The position numbers and the translations under genes were made by a program. The notes beneath the pieces are model-generated. The model searched no databases, was not told the DNA's origin, and saw only the letters and a list, made by a program, of their open reading frames with translations. DNA of 64,000 bases from Acorus gramineus (Eukaryota > Streptophyta > Magnoliopsida > Acorales > Acoraceae). Location: assembly GCA_030737835.1 (NCBI GenBank), contig CM060848.1, positions 31,801,634-31,865,633 of the forward strand, given 5' to 3'. This document shows positions 1 through 11,607 of the stretch, in pieces (positions within the stretch are counted from its first letter, which is position 1; each line of letters opens with the position of its first letter).

Positions 1-992
1 GCGCCCGACAGCGCCCAGCCCTGCGCCTGCCTGCGCTGCCCTGCCTGCCTGCCAGCCTACCCGGGACAGCCCACCACCCTGCCCGAGCCACCCTACCACC
101 TCTCACCGGCCACCAATGGCCTCTAACCGCCTCCGACCGTCACCAACGGCCACTCTCCGCCACCCACAGCCACCCAAACTCAAAAACATCCTCCTAACAA
201 GCATCTAAACAAGAAAGGAAGGAAAGAAAGCCTTACCCAAGGAAAGAAAGGAAGGGAAGGGGAGTTCGGTTGCTCTCCGCGCACCGAAACACTTCTCCAA
301 AGACCACCACCACCCCGATCTCTCCCAGCCCTCAAACCAGCTGAAAACAGGGGAGAAAAGAGGGCGTTAGAGGGGGTCAAACTCGTGGGAACTCGAATCC
401 GAGACCACCGATGGATAGATCGGGATGAGATCTAACCTTTCTCTTCTTTGTGCTTTTGATTTTAACCCCTCTAGCTAGGTCAAAACCAAGAAAAAGAGAG
501 AGGGGGAGAGAGAAAATCAAATGGGGAAGATGATGAATATTGGGGGAGAGAAGATATTTAGCTCACTTATAGGTTAATCCCCACTTAGATTATGTTTAAT
601 TAGGGTTAAGAGAGGATTAGTGAGGCTTAAGTGAGATTTGACTTGGGTCAACCCAACCACACAAAAAAACAAAAGGGGTTGACCAAGTCATGGGCCCACT
701 TTGACCAAGTCATCTCTCCCAATGACTTCTCGCTCGGTCAAAACCCGGATACGCCCCGGAACTGTGAAATTCTGAAACGTTACCGGAATTCGATGAAACT
801 TTCGCGAGTGGCTTGGAATGTCACAAGGACACATAATATGCAGTTAGATTTTCAATCGGAGACCTCAAACTCAGGACGATAGCTAACAGTCCAAGATTTT
901 AGCGGTTCTGATAAAAAAACGAAAAAATAAAAAAAAACTGCCAGAATGTCCCAACGGTGACCAGACGGCTTAAAAGTGACACATATATAACA
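1..992 (-). mobile_element. Type A chromovirus LTR, 5' portion, cut by window edge
   Basis: Read on the minus strand, this begins at 992 with TGTTATATATGTGTCAC, the same start as the LTRs at 9675, 19067, 41304 and 48749. It then runs through U3 and leader sequence into a GC-rich tract at positions 1-120, where the window ends. It interrupts the LTR of element H: the right flank resumes as GATAACAGGGTCACGCGG, which is continuous with the intact H copy at 8572-8590. The other end and the left target duplication lie outside the window, so solo LTR and full element cannot be told apart. A TATA-like CTATAAG (minus, 567-573) lies about 34 nt upstream of TATTCATCATC (minus, about 528-538), a spacing shared with two other copies. 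Confidence 0.85.
528..573 (-). promoter_or_regulatory. Putative LTR promoter: TATA-like box plus start-site block
   Basis: On the minus strand CTATAAG is followed after about 34 nt by TATTCATCATC and a CT-rich leader. The same pair and spacing occur at 10116/10148 and 52183/52217, which supports a core promoter. Function is inferred from position and conservation only. Confidence 0.45.
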
Positions 993-1020
993 GATAACAG
1001 GGTCACGCGGCGGCGCGACC

Positions 1021-1250
1021 AACCTCACCCTCACCCTCACTCCCGGAGGGAGACTCTTGGGACTTTTGGGGAGAGACCATACCGTTGGTCGAGGAGACCC
1101 AGGATTACTGGTCCACACAACACTACTGGATCACCGACCTCACCCTCACTCCCGAAGGGAGACTCTTGGGACTTTTGGGGAGAGACCATACCGTTGGTCG
1201 AGGAGACCCGGGATTACTGGTCTACGCAACACTACTGGATCATCTACATC
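1021..1250 (-). repeat. Tandem pair of about 113-bp modules in the H LTR
   Basis: Two near-identical units run in tandem. Each has CCCTCACTCCCGGAGGG, then GAGACTCTTGGGACTTTTGG, the ACCATACCGTTGGTCGAGGA block and a CACTACTGGATCA end. The sister copy at 8591-8720 has one unit plus a diverged half, and I's 3' LTR at 60660-60870 has a comparable duplication, so copy number varies between LTRs. The open frames across it are spurious. Confidence 0.75.
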
Positions 1251-2737
1251 AAGATAACTGCCCAACGATGTCTTTGAACATCGATACGAGACCGGACCCA
1301 ACAACTATGGGAACGGACGAACAACGAATGGGTCATGAGGCGACGTGTCTTCACCTCATCCTCACCCTCACCCTCACTCCCAAAGGGAGACTCTTGGGAC
1401 TTTTGGAAGAGACTTAGACTGCTCTACACCCTTGGTCCACCGGTAGCCCTTTCCCCGGGTAGTCACTACCTGGTATACTCCCACGATCAGTACGCTTCCG
1501 AACGCCTCGGTGGTACCTACGGATGGGAGCCCTCTGTCAGGACAGCTTTTCCAACGCCGGGAAGTTCCTACATCGGATCCAACGAAGGGGAGAACGATTC
1601 CACTCTCGCAATATCATTCGTTAGCCCTCTCCCGGGTAGCCTCTACCTGGTACACTCCCACGATTAGTACGCTCCCGAACGCATCGGTGGTACCTACGGA
1701 TGGGAGCCCTCTGTCAGGACAGCTACAACCCGGGCCTCTTCAACACGGACGACATTGGGAGTAAACATTCCATGTTCGCAAAGCGAACCCAATGGAAAAC
1801 AACTACTCTCGATAATCACTTATCGAGATATCGAATACTACTGTACTCCCACACCGTTGCGTCGCTCAGACACAAGGAGGGGTGTCACGCCCCAACTACC
1901 GGCTTAGCAATCCGATAAGATAATGAATTCTCCTGAATTCCAAACGAGTGCATCGCTCAGATGCACGGGGCGATTACATCGCTAGCGCTCTAACTAATAA
2001 GGTACAACCCGACAGCGGGTCATACCCACGCCTATTTCAGATAGGCCTATCAGTTTTTAACATGCACATATAAATATATCCAGCTATGTGCATGAACCAT
2101 ATGCACAATCATCTAATAATTATAAAGACACTCCCTAACATGGATTTACATCATAATAAATCATACAACATGCATACATGGTCATTAATCACATAAGCAC
2201 ACAAGGCCTAACTTAAGCATGCGTTGGATATCGCCAACTTAAAAGAAAGGGTCAAGCGCGATCTCGCGCACTAATAGGTGCATGCCAATATTCCAAACAA
2301 ACCTGAGTCGAGTAGGAAGTCGCATCAACTTACTCAGTTCGTTCAGAGGGAGAGGGCGAGAGAGATCATCATCTCATGAAGCTGGTCATAGCTTTGCCCC
2401 ATTAGCATGGGCACAACAACTACACCACGCCCTCGAGTCTTATCGCAAGGGAATATTAGGTAGGTGCCCGTTATTAACCTAGACTTAATCATGCTGGATA
2501 TTCTAATTAATATGGTGGGAGTAGTATTACAATACTACCTAAGACATGCCATATTCTATACATCCATACACATTTACAAAATACATGCCCATACTAGAGG
2601 GGCGCATGCAATACAATCATTCATACATGGATACAATACATGTATATAAGCCTAGCATGCAAGATATCTAACATATTATAGCTTAAGCATGGCCATACTA
2701 CTTATCTACACAAGTAGTATAGCTAAGATGCCCCATC

Positions 2738-2773
2738 GATGCGCGACGCGCGACTACGCGCGTCGAGCGCATC
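2738..2773 (-). other. LTR hairpin next to the microexon donor (H 3' LTR)
   Basis: An inverted repeat with outer arms GATGCGC/GCGCATC and inner arms GACGCGCG/CGCGCGTC, a 2-nt bulge and loop ACTA. The same position in type A LTRs holds a hairpin with different arms, so pairing is conserved while sequence is not. Confidence 0.6.
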
Positions 2774-2805
2774 CCGAGGGGGGGGGATTGGATCAAACCA
2801 CTCAC

Positions 2806-2841
2806 AGATACCCGGATCGTCGCGCGTCCGGTCTACGAGAT
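2806..2841 (-). other. 36-nt putative microexon, H 3' LTR copy (acceptor mutated)
   Basis: The minus-strand block of 36 nt is followed by GTGAGTGG. The upstream acceptor reads TTGCAT instead of TTGCAG, so this copy has probably lost splicing competence. Confidence 0.45.
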
Positions 2842-4132
2842 ATGCAAAACACAATCAATGATCCACAATTAAAATATGGAACCTCCTATCACACATATAA
2901 GCCTACTTCATGAAGGCCCTAACCCCTGATACTTCCATATTATCACCCAAGACACATGCAAACAACTCCTTGACACTCAACAAAGCAAAACTGCCAAACC
3001 TGTAACCAGCCCTACTAATTGGTCTCCACAGCACTCAGTACACTTCCAAAAATTATGAAATTAATCGTGCACATTCTCTGATATGCTGGGATCATAATCC
3101 ATGCAGACATTAGAACCTAATTTTGCCTCTACAAGCCCGAAACAAATAATTTCCAGAAGCAGGTCAATTCCTACGCGAATCTGGACAGGCCATACAAAAC
3201 AGGTTCTAACTTACAACACAGATATCATAATAACCCCAAATTTCATATATAACATATGGACACATAGATGATCAAATCATAAGAAGATATAATCCTAAAA
3301 ATATGCCTCTAAATACTAGATTCACTGAGATCTTTAAAAGACAGTGAGCTGCCTTACCGAAACAGGGGGAGGGAAATGGGGAGATGCGGGGTTATCGACA
3401 CACCCACGACCACCTCAACCACCACCACCACTACCACCATCTCTTCAGCATCTCCTCAGCCTTCTTTGGCTGAAAAACAGGGGGGGGGGGAGACATGAGA
3501 GGGAGCTTGAGAGAGGAGAAACCACAACCACAACAACACATACACAAAACTCACCTCTTGCTTCCTTCTTCACCCTCACCTTCAATGGATTCTTCCTCCT
3601 CCTTCTCCATACACAAAGAGAGGAAAAAAAAAGACCAAGAGATGGAGCTTGAGAGAGTTCCACGAAATGGGAGAGAGAGAGAGAGGGCAAAAATGTCATT
3701 TTCATGCCCAAATAGTGCCTAGGGTGACCTTAGGGGGGGGTGAGGTTAGGGTTAGGCTCACCCACTCACATAACCAATAACCAAAGGTTTCTTCATCCCT
3801 AAGCAAGGTGGGGGTAAAGTTACCAAAGGTCACCACATCCCCAAAATATCTCACACTATTCGACCAACCAGGAACTCTTAAAACCCGGATACGGTTCAGA
3901 ACTGCATATTTTTCAAAACGTTACCGGAATTCGATGAAATTTTTATGGGTAGTACTAAACGATACCAGGACCCATAATATGCAGTTAGATTTCTAATCAG
4001 AGTGCTCTAACTCCCGCAGGTGACTAAAATCCAAAATTTTAGCGGCTCCGATCGAAAAATTCAAAAGGCCCTGAGTGACCCAGAAGTGACCAAGGCTTAA
4101 CCGAAATGGCTCCAAATGACACAGGCATAACA

Positions 4133-4145
4133 TTCTCCTCCCCTT
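4133..4145 (-). other. Polypurine tract of element H
   Basis: Minus strand AAGGGGAGGAGAA abuts the LTR start TGTTATGCC. It is the expected plus-strand priming site and equivalent to the tracts at 48736-48748 and 57276-57288. Confidence 0.8.
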
Positions 4146-4375
4146 AGGAAATTTAGTCCTCGAAATTTAAGGAAACCCAAATGGAAGACCGAATATAGAA
4201 AGTATCTCGCATAGACCTTTTGCTCCCTAGTGGTCCATGCACCAGACTGGCGCTACCGACACACTGTAATCAAAGGAACGGTCTTAGCGTGGAGCCTCTT
4301 CTCATGCTGGTCCTTGACCTCGATCCACTACTCCACGAACTACAAATCCAACTCGAGGATGAGACGGTCAAACAG

Positions 4376-4380
4376 AATGA
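4376..4380. repeat. Target site duplication AATGA, left copy
   Basis: AATGA precedes the insertion at 4381 and recurs at 5593-5597. Removing the insertion and one copy restores continuity with the homologous site in element I (about 57030-57060). Confidence 0.9.
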
Positions 4381-4837
4381 TGTTAGATATTCAAAAGAAC
4401 ATATTTTTATATGCTTTTAAGAGTTGTTTTGAAACATTTCCCTATGTAATTATTCATATATACATGCATATTAGGGAAGTTTCTATTCTTTATATTCAAA
4501 GCATATTTTGCACAAATTGACAATATTTATACAATTAATATGCATTATCATATTTTTCATATAGAGCCATATTTTAAAATTCAGAAATCTAAATTTGGCA
4601 GTATTTAAATTTGGCAGGTTATAAATTGGAGAAGGAATTAGCATTCAAAGCTTCATCAAAACTTCTAAAAATGATCCACCAAATCAATAAAATCTTCAAT
4701 CAAATCAGTTTTGACATCTCCAACAAATCAACAAGATCTCTAATAGATTTTGCAATTATATCTCCAACATATTTTGCAAATCAGCATTAACAACTCAAGC
4801 AAATCAGCATTTACAACTAATTCAACCCTCAAAACCC

Positions 4838-4849
4838 TATAAAAAGGGC
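4838..4849 (+). promoter_or_regulatory. TATA box of the nested solo LTR
   Basis: CTATAAAAAGGG lies upstream of three imperfect repeats containing GCATTCAGCCA(A/G)GGAG (about 4850-4930), as expected for a short transcribed leader. Confidence 0.5.
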
Positions 4850-4935
4850 ATTCAGCCAAGGAGGGATCTCTGCATTGAGCCAAGGAGGCATCTCGGCATT
4901 CAGCCAGGGAGAGATCTCTGCATTCAAGCCAGAAG
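4850..4935 (+). repeat. Short tandem repeats downstream of the TATA box
   Basis: Three to four imperfect copies of a roughly 28-bp unit with the core CATT(C/G)AGCCAAGGAGG and ATCTC(T/G)GCATT. They lie in the likely R/U5 leader of the nested LTR. Confidence 0.6.
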
Positions 4936-7900
4936 AAATTTATTTTCAGTTTTTGTTATTTCTTTTCTGTCTTTAGTATTAGAGACAGATTCTCTTGTGT
5001 TTTCAATAAAGCGCATTATTATTTTATGGAATATTTTTATTTTTATTCTAGAATTTCATCAACCATGGTAGGCTAGAAAATCCTTCCATCAAGGAGAGGA
5101 TTCCACCCCATGAGATTGAGTGATTGATTATTTTCTTTGTGCATTGATGTTTTCTGATTTGTTCTTCATGTTTATATAGTTTCTTCAACTCAGATTTCTT
5201 TTGATTATGGGTATTTTTAGATCTTCCGTCGTTCTACTTAGATGGGATACGGTTGATGCTTTATAAACCCTATTTTTAAATCGAGTAGAAGTGAACTGCT
5301 TTTGGAATATTCTGTTTTCATTGAATGCAAAAGAAAGAATTATCACGATATTCATGGGGTGGATTTCCAATCCTTGGTGGTCTTTTTTTTTTATACATTG
5401 ACTTCAACCTAAGCTTTTCAAATAATTTGTTTTTAAACCTTTTTGCCAAATATTGATAATCTTTTACTTTTATCCGTTTGCTTCAATAGCCTCCCTGTGG
5501 ATTCGACCCCTTGCTACCACTTTCTACCTAGGTAAGGGTTTTATATTTTTGTTGGCAAAGACAAGATTTTAACGACAATCAAGCCACCAACAAATGACAT
5601 GAGCAGGATCTTGGACATAACGCCTCGGCCATGAGACAAGGACGACGTCGTGGGCATGAGCCAGTTGTGGGGGAAAGGCTACATGACAAGCCACCTCCCC
5701 AACCCACTCAATGACGAGAAACGGTCCGATGAAGGGCCAACTCAGCCTGCCCCGAACGTCAAAACATAGAATGCCCTTAAACTGGGACACCTTCAGAAAA
5801 ACATGGTCGCCAAACCCGAAGGTAAACTCCTGGTGACGATGACCTGCGTAGCCCCTCTATCGGTTCTGGGAGGTGCAGATGCACACACGAACCAACCTGG
5901 CCACCGCAAGGTCAAACAACTAACTTATGGCCCCTCCAACTAGCGCTCCTCAACCGTCCCAACACAAGGGAGGTATAAAATTGCGCCTGTAGAGTGCCTT
6001 TCACAGATCCATCTGGATGCTCGAATGGCAGTCGTTTTGCAGGCATACCCCAACAAATGGGTGGTGCCTCACCCAACTGCCCTCATCATTGAGCACGCAG
6101 GCACTTAGCATGTCCTCCAAGGTCTGAATCGTCCTCTTTGTCTGGCTGTCCATCGGCGATGAAACGCTATACTTAAATGGAGGCTCGCGCCAAAGCCTGC
6201 CAAGGCTGCGCCACAACCTCAAAGTAACCCTCGCGTCTCAATCAAAAATAGCGATGACCGGAGTGCCATGAAGATGAACAATCGCGAAGGTGAAAACCCA
6301 CGTCAAGGCGTCCAGAGACTCGGTCAATGATCACCTAGACGGCGTCGTGACCCGAATGTGACATTAGCGAGTCCGCAACAATCCCTGATAACCCACTCCC
6401 ATGTCCACTGAGGAATCTCCATGGACTGACGCTTTCCAACGCGATGATGATTCTCGAACTTTGCCTGAGGGCATGCCAACCTGGGAAACAAGGTCACCCA
6501 TATCGCCTTTTCATCGCCCCACTAGCAATCTCAATGAAGACTACCCCAAAGTAGTCCATGGAAGCCCAATAAAAAATTTTGAGATCCACGAAGGCATTCG
6601 GCGCATTCTTCAACCCCGACGGCAGTACTTAAAACTCGTAGTGCCTGAACGGTCACGAAAGGCCATCTACAGGATATCCAACTCCCGGATCTCAAACTTG
6701 TGGTACCCTTGTGCGGAGATTGATCTAACAGAAGACACTCGCTCCCAGAGCTGGTTAAATAGATCATCAATTCATAGCAAGGGGTACCTCATCTTCAACC
6801 CTTACGGGAAGATCAAAACAACACCACAAACAATTAAGTCCAGATTCTGCTCCTCGAGCGTGGCTGGCGCTCATGATAACACTTACACGCTTGGTAAGCC
6901 GCTCAACTGCGCTTAATCCACAAGACACGCAATAAGGGGGGTCGTCGAACCTCGACAATGCCTATGCGACGTCATCTATCTGATAAGGCGGTTGAGTCCC
7001 ATCACGAATGTTAGCATCGCATCTCCTCGTTTACGACCCATGTGGGGCAAAACGCGATAGTATCCACAACTGTGCTTCACATGCCGCCAGAGATAGGTCA
7101 CTCATCTATAACCATTGGAACTCCAGCATCCTGCACTCCATGGGCAGATTCATCACGGGGAGTCCACGCTCTCAACATCATCTAGTAGCACTCTCACGGT
7201 GTGGCCTCTACCTGGTAGCCTCCCATGCCCACTATCTCTGCCATATGGGTGCACCAACAAGCATAGTATCTGGGAGCACCTCACAGGGCTCTGGCCTCAA
7301 CCGGGCAGCTACAACGCACAATGATATATCGAAGCGACTCCAGATGCCACTATGGAACCCAGTCCACAAGCAATCGCCCACCAAGCTGCAATAGGATGTA
7401 CCCAATCCCGATCGTATGCATCACCACTCGCTACAGCACCTTCCAAGTGAGAGGAAAAATCCATCATCAATTTGATGCTTCAAAGGTATTCCTTGACTGG
7501 GAAAAGAACCTTGGCAAGGCACTATGAGGGCCCGATATAGGATATCCCGACAACCAAACAAGGAACACGGAGTACCCTAGCCCGGGTCTCAACGATGACC
7601 CCGCAAGGCCCCTTAATCCTGAGTAGGAAAGGTGGAAGAAGACATCATCCCTTAATGAGCAATACGCCACATCCTCAACACTTGAAACTGGCGCCGCACG
7701 CGAACTCAATGGTTACCAGCAATACCGATGCACGGGAAAGAGCTCCATTATCGAGACGCAATCCATACCTTAGAAATTGCGACCACTTCATCACTATCAT
7801 ACTACTGGGCTGGAATCTCCTACCCAAGCCTTAATCCCACCACAAGGGATCCAACAACTGACCCTATTCAGTCGACCCAGTCGACAACTTAAGGGTGGGT

Positions 7901-8037
7901 CTAGGGGGGTCACGTCCACGTCAACGGATGCGAGGAGGCATGTCAACAACCTAAGATAACTTCTAAAACAAGAGTACTCAGATGACAATCCTACGACTCA
8001 TCATCTATACGACTAGACTTAGGCTCTGACAGGACCA

Positions 8038-8050
8038 AGCTCTGATACCA
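8038..8050 (-). other. Primer binding site of element H (initiator Met tRNA type)
   Basis: The minus strand reads TGGTATCAGAGCT, separated from the LTR end by AAAAGT-type sequence. TGGTATCAGAGC is complementary to the 3' end of plant initiator Met tRNA. It fixes the orientation of H as minus. Confidence 0.85.
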
Positions 8051-9669
8051 ACTTTTGTCACGCCCCAGGGCGGCCGTCCCCGAGACGTGGCAATAATGAA
8101 ATATCAGCTATCAATACCTGAGGTCAATAAAGACTCCAACAACAACACACAAGGTGGCAAAGCAAAGATAGTGATAACTGACTGAAAAGCGGAAGCATAA
8201 TATATAAACAATGTCTGTAAACCAAAAACATTATTACAAACTCGAATACACAATCACTGTCCTATGAGAGCCAAGTCTAGACCAAAGAAAATACAACCTG
8301 TGCCACATGCACGATTTACAATACATACAATGACTCTAGGACTGCTGACAACCTCGCACTCGCCACCCGCCGGAAGAATGCTCCACGCCCATAAGACCAC
8401 GCCACAGGAAAGCTCCAGCCCCACGCCCAACACTGCCCCTGAAAAGAAACAGTATGCAAGGGGTGAGCTACAAGCTCAGTGAGTGGTTGGAAACCAATCA
8501 CCATACAACAGTTCAATGCTAACACAATTTTCTTTCAAGGTAAACATGGGTGGAAACCCATGGATAACAGGGTCACGCGGCGGCGCGACCAACCTCACCC
8601 TCACCCTCACTCCCGGAGGGAGACTCTTGGGACTTTTGGGGAGAGACCATACCATTGGTCGAGGAGACCCAGGATTACTGGTCTACACAACACTGCTGGA
8701 TCACCGACCTCACCCTCACCCTCACTCCCAGAGGGAGACTCTTGGTACTTTTGGAAGAGACTTAGACTGCTCTACACCCTTGGTCCACCGGTAGCCCTTT
8801 CCCCGGGTAGTCACTACCTGGTATACTCCCACGATAAGTACGCTTCCGAACGCCTCGGTGGTACCTACGGATGGGAGCCCTCTGTCAGGACAGCTTTTCC
8901 AACGCCGGGAAGTTCCTACATCGGATCCAACGAAGGGGAGAACGATTCCACTCTCGCAATATCATTCGTTAGCCCTCTCCCGGGTAGCCTCTACCTGGTA
9001 CACTCCCACGATTACGCTCCGAACGCATCGGTGGTACCTAGGATGGGAGCCCTCTGTCAGGACAGCTACAACCCGGGCCTCTTCAACACGGACGACATTG
9101 GGAGTAAACATTCCATGTTCGCAAAGCGAACCCAATGGAAAACAACTACTCTCGATAATCACTTATCGAGATATCGAATACTACTGTACTCCCACACCGT
9201 TGCGTCGCTCAGACACAAGGGGGGGTGTCACGCCCCAACTACCGGCTTAACAATCCGATAAGATAATGAATTCTCCTGAATTCCAAACGAGTGCATCGCT
9301 CAGATGCACGGGGCGATTACATCGCTAGCGCTCTAACTAATAAGGTACAACCCGACAGCGGGTCATACCCACGCCTATTTCAGATAGGCCTATCAGTTTT
9401 TAACATGCGCATATAAATATATCCAGCTATGTGCATGAACCATATGCACAATCATCTAATAATTATAGGGACACTCCCTAACATGGATTTACATCATAAT
9501 AAATCATACAACATGCATACATGGTCATTAATCACATAAGCACACAAGGCCTAACTTAAGCATGCGTTGGATATCGCCAACTTAAAAGAAAGGGTCAAGC
9601 GCGATCTCGCGCACTAATAGGTGCATGCCAATATTCCAAACGAACCTGAGTCGAGTAGGAAGTCGCATC

Positions 9670-9674
9670 TACTT
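9670..9674. repeat. Target site duplication TACTT, left copy
   Basis: TACTT is repeated at 12766-12770. Joining across it restores ATCTACTTACTCAG, continuous with the uninterrupted H LTR near 2320-2335. Confidence 0.92.
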
Positions 9675-10115
9675 TGTTATATATGTGTCACTTTTTAGCC
9701 TTCTGGTAACCATTGGAACATTCTGGCAATTTTTCAGCTTTTTCATTTTTCGATCGGAACCGCTAAAATTTCAGACTTTTAGCTATCACCCTAAGTTTGA
9801 GGGCTCCGATTGGAAATCTAACTGCATATTATGTGTCCTGGTGCCATTCCAAGCCACTCACGAAAATTTCATCGAATTCCGGTAACATTTCAGAATTTCG
9901 CAGTTTCAAATCGTATCCGGGTTTTGACCGAGCGAAAAGTCATTGGGAGACTTGACTTGGTCAAGGTTGACCTTTGACTTGGTCAAATGAGTTTGGATTT
10001 TAGTGTGGTTGGGTTGACTAGGGTCAAACCACACTTAAACCTAATCTAATCCTAGCCTAAACCTAATTAGGGCTAATCTAAGTGTGGGTGTGAGAGTGTG
10101 TGGTGGGTGTGTGAG

Positions 10116-10158
10116 TATAAAGAAATCCCACGACAACATAAGCCTCCTATTCATCATC
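10116..10158 (+). promoter_or_regulatory. Putative LTR promoter: TATAAAG box and start-site block
   Basis: TATAAAG at 10116-10122 is followed 32 nt later by TATTCATCATC (10148-10158) and a CT-rich leader. Plant TATA boxes usually lie about 30-35 bp upstream of the start site. The same pair occurs in two other LTRs. Confidence 0.55.
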
Positions 10159-10254
10159 TTCTCCAAAATTTCTCTCTCTCTCCCTCTCTTTAATCCCCCC
10201 ATATGACCTAGTTCTAGTGGTGGAAATCAAAAACCCTAAGAAGAGAAAGGATAG

Positions 10255-10344
10255 GTAAGAACCCGATCTACCTTCCGGTGGTCTCGGATTCGAATTCCCA
10301 CATGTGTGACCCCTTCTCATACCCTCTTTTCTCCTCTGTTTCAG
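10255..10344 (+). other. Predicted leader intron 1 (solo LTR copy)
   Basis: Donor ATAG|GTAAGA and acceptor CTGTTTCAG|CC give a 90-nt intron, close to the 93-nt versions at 19643 and 41887. Prediction from consensus only. Confidence 0.4.
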
Positions 10345-10449
10345 CCCCTCTCTGGCTGAGTTGGAGATCTCGGAGGTGGTAGTCTTGGAGGCGGTGTTTC
10401 GGTGCGCGAAGAGCACCCGATCTTCCTCCCCTTCCTTTCCTCTCCTTGG

Positions 10450-11233
10450 GTGAGTTTCTTTTCCTTCCTTTCTTGTTTAGATGCTTGATTAGGAGGTGTT
10501 TTTGGGTATGTATGGCTTTCATGGTGGTTTGGGTGGCGATTGGTGGCTGTTGGTGGCCATTGGTGGCCGTCGGGGAGGTCGTAGGGTTGTCCCGGGTAGG
10601 CTGGCAGCGCAGGCAATCAGGCTGGCAGGCAGGGCAGGCAGAGCAGGGTGGCAGGGCACGCGCGCGTGCGCGCGGGCATGCGCGCGAGTGGAGCAGGAGT
10701 GTGCGGGTGCTGCGCGCTGGGCGCCGTGCAGGGGCGTGCGCGCGGGGAGCTGCTCAGAAGCGCAGTGCGTGCTGTGCGCGCGGGGCCGCGTGCGGGTGCT
10801 GCGCGCAGGGGGCCGTGCGGGGGCGTGCGCGCGGAGCGCTGCGCAGAGGCGCAGTGCGTGCTGTGTGTGAGCGGTGAGGCGAGCGGGTGGTGCGCGCGGG
10901 GTGCTGCGCTGGGGCGCAGGGCGTGCGGGTGTGCGCGCGAGTTGCTGCGCTGGGGCGCAGTGAGCGCGCGGTGCACCCGGGGGGCTCGGCAGCGGGTCCG
11001 GGCATGCGGGCAGGGGCTCGGCAGTGCGTCTGGGAGCGCGGGCTGGGGCGCGGCTGTGCGCCTGGGTCGGGTGGCCGTGCGTACGGCTGCCCGGGGGTTC
11101 GGGAGTGAGTCAGGGTGCTCGGACTCGCGTGCGTACAGGCCGTATGTACGCTTGTCCGAGTGTTGGGTATTTTAGTGTATTTTTGTATATATTTATGTAT
11201 TTTACTCACCGAGTTGATTACCATGTCTTGCAG
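10450..11233 (+). other. Predicted leader intron 2 spanning the CpG-rich tract
   Basis: Donor TTGG|GTGAGT and acceptor GTCTTGCAG|ATC bracket 784 nt, including the CpG/GCGC-rich low-complexity DNA (10640-11110). The tract length differs between copies (512 to 1157 nt) while both splice-like sites are kept. Confidence 0.45.
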
Positions 11234-11269
11234 ATCTTGACGGACGGTCGCGCGACGACCCGGTTATTG
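11234..11269 (+). other. 36-nt putative microexon (solo LTR 9675)
   Basis: Flanked by TTGCAG and G|GTGAGTGG, exactly 36 nt. It begins ATCTTGACGGACGG and shows no in-frame stop in frame 1. See the finding on the microexon. Confidence 0.5.
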
Positions 11270-11295
11270 GTGAGTGGGACAATCCAACCCAGTAG

Positions 11296-11332
11296 GGAGG
11301 CGTTATATGCACTTGGGCGTGTACCGTCCTCC
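11296..11332 (+). other. LTR hairpin after the microexon
   Basis: Outer arms GGAGG/CCTCC, inner arms TGCAC/GTGTA with one G-U pair. It occupies the same position as the hairpins at 20484, 42655, 53729 and (minus) 2738. Confidence 0.5.
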
Positions 11333-11607
11333 CCTGGGGCACCATAGTTTAATATTAACTTGTATAATATGTAATCTATGCAAGCATGATTAGTATGTAG
11401 TATGCATGCCACCCTAGACCTTGTATGTTAGGGACTTGCACCCTTAGGATATGTGTAAGAGCCATGCATCCTGTCACCATGTTCTCATGCTAGGAAGCCT
11501 CGACCTATGCATGTGTCCTACTAGTTTAATTTATTAAATTAAATGCGAACTTATGGTATTTTAGCATGCCTTAGGGAATATTATAAGGGGCCTTGCGAGG
11601 TCAACAT

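Larger units (their letters stand above)
993..4132 (-). mobile_element. Element H 3' LTR, type B, interrupted on its 3' side
   Basis: The minus-strand LTR starts at 4132 with TGTTATGCCTGTGTCA, directly next to a purine tract, and extends leftwards. It contains the leader splice-like sites (TTTTTCAG near 3465), a G-rich homopolymer, the 36-nt block (2806-2841), the strong hairpin (2738-2773), the GAATTC palindrome (1924-1939) and repeated modules built on GGGAGCCCTCTGTCAGGACAG. The insertion ending at 992 splits it, so the terminal 3' portion lies outside the window. It matches the H 5' LTR (8056-13990) over most of its length. Confidence 0.85.
4381..5592 (+). mobile_element. Solo LTR of an unrelated LTR retrotransposon, TSD AATGA
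   Basis: A 1212-bp AT-rich insertion starts TGTTAGATATTC and ends CCACCAACA, flanked by perfect AATGA repeats. A TATA box (TATAAAAAGGGC, about 4840) and an AATAAA-type poly(A) signal (about 5006) give plus orientation. Near the end it carries CCCTGTGGATTCGACCCC, a phrase common near the U5 end of plant LTRs. No coding sequence or primer site is present, so this is an LTR-LTR recombination product. I cannot place it in Copia or Gypsy with confidence. Confidence 0.88.
4133..8055 (-). pseudogene. Element H internal region: decayed, deleted chromovirus gag-pol
   Basis: Without the 1.2 kb nested LTR this is about 2.7 kb, against about 4.9 kb in J, and it has many stops. Recognisable minus-strand pieces are the integrase C-terminal part with its tail (4146-4375 and 5598-5800), an integrase core fragment (5990-6240; residues like RTIQTLEDMLSACVL) and an RT palm remnant (about 6530-6800). 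RT passes almost directly into integrase near 6440-6500: RNase H and the zinc-binding part of integrase are missing. Element I has the same junction (56100-56210). Between about 6830 and 7960 are non-coding stretches, including a module shared with LTRs (7508-7590). The gag start (MPPR-like, near 7960) is followed at once by stops. This copy cannot encode replication proteins. If it ever moved, it used proteins from full copies such as J. Confidence 0.8.

Noticed and set aside
957..1764. Repetitive frames containing GRLLGLLGRDH-like and VPTDGSPLSGQL-like stretches
   Set aside because: They translate the tandem LTR modules in several frames at once. The same sequence is non-coding in all other LTR copies.
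8483..9261. 260-codon frame in the H 5' LTR
   Set aside because: Same LTR modules as at 957-1764, inverted relative to the element's own transcription.
10446..11350. Overlapping long open frames on both strands (Ala/Arg/Gly/Cys-rich)
   Set aside because: They follow the CpG-rich low-complexity tract of the LTR. Frames are open on both strands because AT-rich stop codons are rare. No domain, and the same pattern occurs in each LTR.
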